Shown here: positions 62,218-64,000 of the stretch, piece after piece
Layout: every line of letters starts with the position of its first letter
Numbering within the stretch: position 1 is the first letter of the stretch
Origin: Rhodosporidiobolus odoratus
Lineage: Eukaryota; Basidiomycota; Microbotryomycetes; Sporidiobolales; Sporidiobolaceae
Length of the DNA stretch: 64,000 bases
Assembly (NCBI GenBank): GCA_034387635.1
Contig: JAOANU010000002.1
Coordinates: 1,364,001 to 1,428,000 of the forward strand
Direction: 5' to 3'
Notes under the pieces: generated by a model
What the model saw: only the letters and a program-made list of their open reading frames with translations
Databases searched by the model: none
Told to the model about the DNA's origin: nothing
Program-made: the position numbers and the translations under genes

Positions 62218-63751
62218 CTAGAGAAAGTACTGCAGTGACGTGCTCTTGGCGGGTATGCCTCGCGAGTCTTGCTGCAGAGGGTGCGCACAAGAAACATCAG
62301 CACGAACAGAAAAAAAAGAAGAGAAGGAGACGGACCTCTTCGGCGGCCGAGAAGGTGAGGTATTTCTGGTTGAGGTTCTCGTCGAGTTCGAGTATAGACG
62401 CGACGTTACCGCATCTGCGCATCGTGTTACGCTGTCAGCATACGGGCAGGACCGGAGCACGAGGAAAATACTGATTGGCGAGAAAAGGAAGGCAGGCTCA
62501 CCGATAGCAGTAATTTGGTGCACTCCAGACAGTCACAATCTTCTCATCGAACATAAGCTTGTGCCCCTCCATAACCTGTCAACGCACATAACGGAGTAAA
62601 CGCGCTGCTGAGGAAATTAAGGGTACTATGGGACGAACCAGTTGATGTGCTCGTGCGATGAGATCTAGGTTATTGGCGTGTACAAACTGCTTCACTACGT
62701 CCGCTCCGAAAAGGTAGCCTGCTCCTCGCGGAGAGAGACCCCAGCCTTCGATGTCTGCGGAATTGAAAAAGGCAAGTCAGATGGATGTGGGTGCGCAGGA
62801 AGCGTCGAAAGGACAAGCTTGCCGTCTGGATCCGACCACAGCAGGTCGCACATGGCTCCGTCGTGCGGCACTTCTTGTTTTCGGTCAATTAACCGGATCT
62901 GCAGAAGGATACTGGTCAGGAATAAGGGGCGCAGAAAGCCGGCAAGCGAAGGGAGGACAGCACGCACCTGATCCAGGCTGTTGACATTCGGACTCAGTCC
63001 ACCATGCACACAGAACACCCGTCCATCCACGACCGCTCCCAGGCTCATATAGTCGAACACCTCGCAGCAATATCGCCATACGCTTGCGCTGCCATACTTT
63101 TTCATGCACTCGTCATAAAAGCCGTAGACTTGCGTGATTTGCCGTGATTCGTGGTTGCCTCGGATGAGGGTCATTCGGTCAGGGTAGCGGACTTTGAGGG
63201 CGAGGAGAAGCAGGAAGGTTTCGACTGAGTAGAAGCCGCGGTCGACATAGTCGCCTGTGGGTAGAGATGGTGAGCAGACTGCAGAAGTGAGAAAGCGGGA
63301 GCAGGGGAGCGCACCGAGAAATAGGTAATTTGTATCGGGGCATTTTCCACCTTCTTCAAACAGCTCGAGAAGGTCCCAGAATTGGCCGTGGATGTCTCCG
63401 CAGATCTGTCGGCAAACTGTCAGATGAGTGGCATACTCTACTGCACAAAAGAAGGGAGGAAACGTACCGTTACTGGCGAATCAACCCACTGGATGTTTGC
63501 CTCTTCGACGAGAATCTCCCTTGCCTTCAAGCATAGCTCCTTGACTTGCTGCTCCGATATGGGCTGGCTGCGTGTACGGAGTACCGAAGTGTGCAGAGTG
63601 GTGTCAGTGCTACACGAGAGTCGGCAAGCGGGGGAGAGGGGAGACGGACCAGTTCCTGAGCTGCTCGATTTGCCTGTGTGGGTGTTTCCGTGTCAGCGAG
63701 CAGAGTGAAAAGACGGCGGATTTAGGCGTACCGATCCAAGCCAGAAGACAT
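62218..63751 (-). CDS. PPH3: Serine/threonine protein phosphatase 4 catalytic subunit (PPH3/PP4c)
   Basis: This metallophosphatase of the PP2A group acts in DNA-damage recovery and nutrient signalling. Ten exons (5' to 3'): 63732..63751, 63650..63673, 63468..63567, 63315..63405, 62968..63254, 62823..62898, 62639..62754, 62502..62575, 62336..62414 and 62218..62271 (306 aa, the same size as PP4c elsewhere). It starts [20 protein letters not shown]. Metal and phosphate motifs [20 protein letters not shown] and [18 protein letters not shown] are intact, as are HGGLSPN and [33 protein letters not shown] and the C-terminal QYFL, whose Leu is carboxymethylated in the family, close it. The tail RGIPAK...YFL favours PP4 over PP2A or PP6. 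The intron after SDPD has a GC donor (G|GCAAGC); no GT site keeps frame. Exons 1 and 2 are only 20 and 24 nt. Confidence 0.95.
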
Positions 63752-64000
63752 CCCGCCGCTTGTTGATTCCGAAAAGTGAATGTGAGGAGGTTAACCTTCT
63801 ACAATTCGCTCTCACGCGTCTGCTACCTGCATAAACCCTTGCAAAGACAGTCGAGCGATCCAGCATGCCCCGTCTAGCACCCACATCAACCGTCGGAAAC
63901 GCATGTCGCCCTTCCCTCCTCATTAGTTTAAACTCATCTCTAAACGCACCTTTCGCCTGATCGCAACGCGTTGAGGGGATCTTGTCGAGCTTCAGCTGAC

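Overview
This 64 kb window is nuclear DNA of a filamentous-type or yeast-type basidiomycete. Nearly every gene is split by many short introns (mostly 45-80 nt) with donors such as GTGCGT, GTACGT or GTAAGT, a CTGAC/CTAAC-like branch site and a CAG/TAG acceptor. Gene content (class II myosin, PP4 phosphatase, VID27, UGO1, BTN1, YKT6, MDM31/32) is fungal. The intron density and the lineage-specific secreted families suggest Pucciniomycotina, perhaps Microbotryomycetes; that placement is inference. All exon models below were built by hand, and the multi-exon models close in frame. No transposase, rRNA or CRISPR array was found, and no convincing tRNA.

Layout. 0-5.3 kb holds housekeeping genes: the 3' part of the SNARE YKT6 (+), mitochondrial MDM31/32 (+) and cytochrome b5 (-). 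6.5-16.5 kb is an accessory island: a small secreted Trp-rich protein (+), a secreted Asp/Lys/Phe-rich protein made of tiny phase-1 exons (-), a broken F-box-like gene (-) and a 20-exon secreted repeat gene (+) that carries six copies of the same Trp-rich domain and one in-frame TAG. 17-40 kb is mostly conserved: a MoCF-fold protein, a DUF427 protein, an IQ-motif protein (-), a ubiquitin hydrolase (-), a short-chain dehydrogenase, BTN1/CLN3, a large class 3 (DAGL-like) lipase, a seven-span membrane protein and the mitochondrial fusion factor UGO1. 41-47.3 kb is a second accessory island: two almost identical 2.06 kb direct repeats, each carrying a paralogue of the Asp/Lys/Phe-rich secreted gene, flank a decayed F-box-like gene. 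One copy has a 2-nt frameshift. 48-64 kb returns to conserved genes: a PGC1-like glycerophosphodiester phosphodiesterase (-), VID27 (-), class II myosin heavy chain (+) and the PP4 catalytic subunit (-).

Biological reading. The conserved genes cover membrane traffic and organelles (YKT6, BTN1, VID27, PP4), mitochondrial shape (MDM31/32, UGO1), lipid turnover (DAGL-like lipase, PGC1-like enzyme, cytochrome b5) and cytokinesis (myosin II). The unusual content is the secreted families. One is a roughly 60-residue domain with the signature W-(F/Y)-G-x3-GWAP, present once in a small protein and six times in a large one. The other is a modular family assembled from symmetric phase-1 mini-exons, duplicated together with an F-box-like neighbour. 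I do not recognise either family. Micro-exons of 5, 6, 7, 9 and 10 nt and two GC-AG introns are further features that automated annotation would probably miss.
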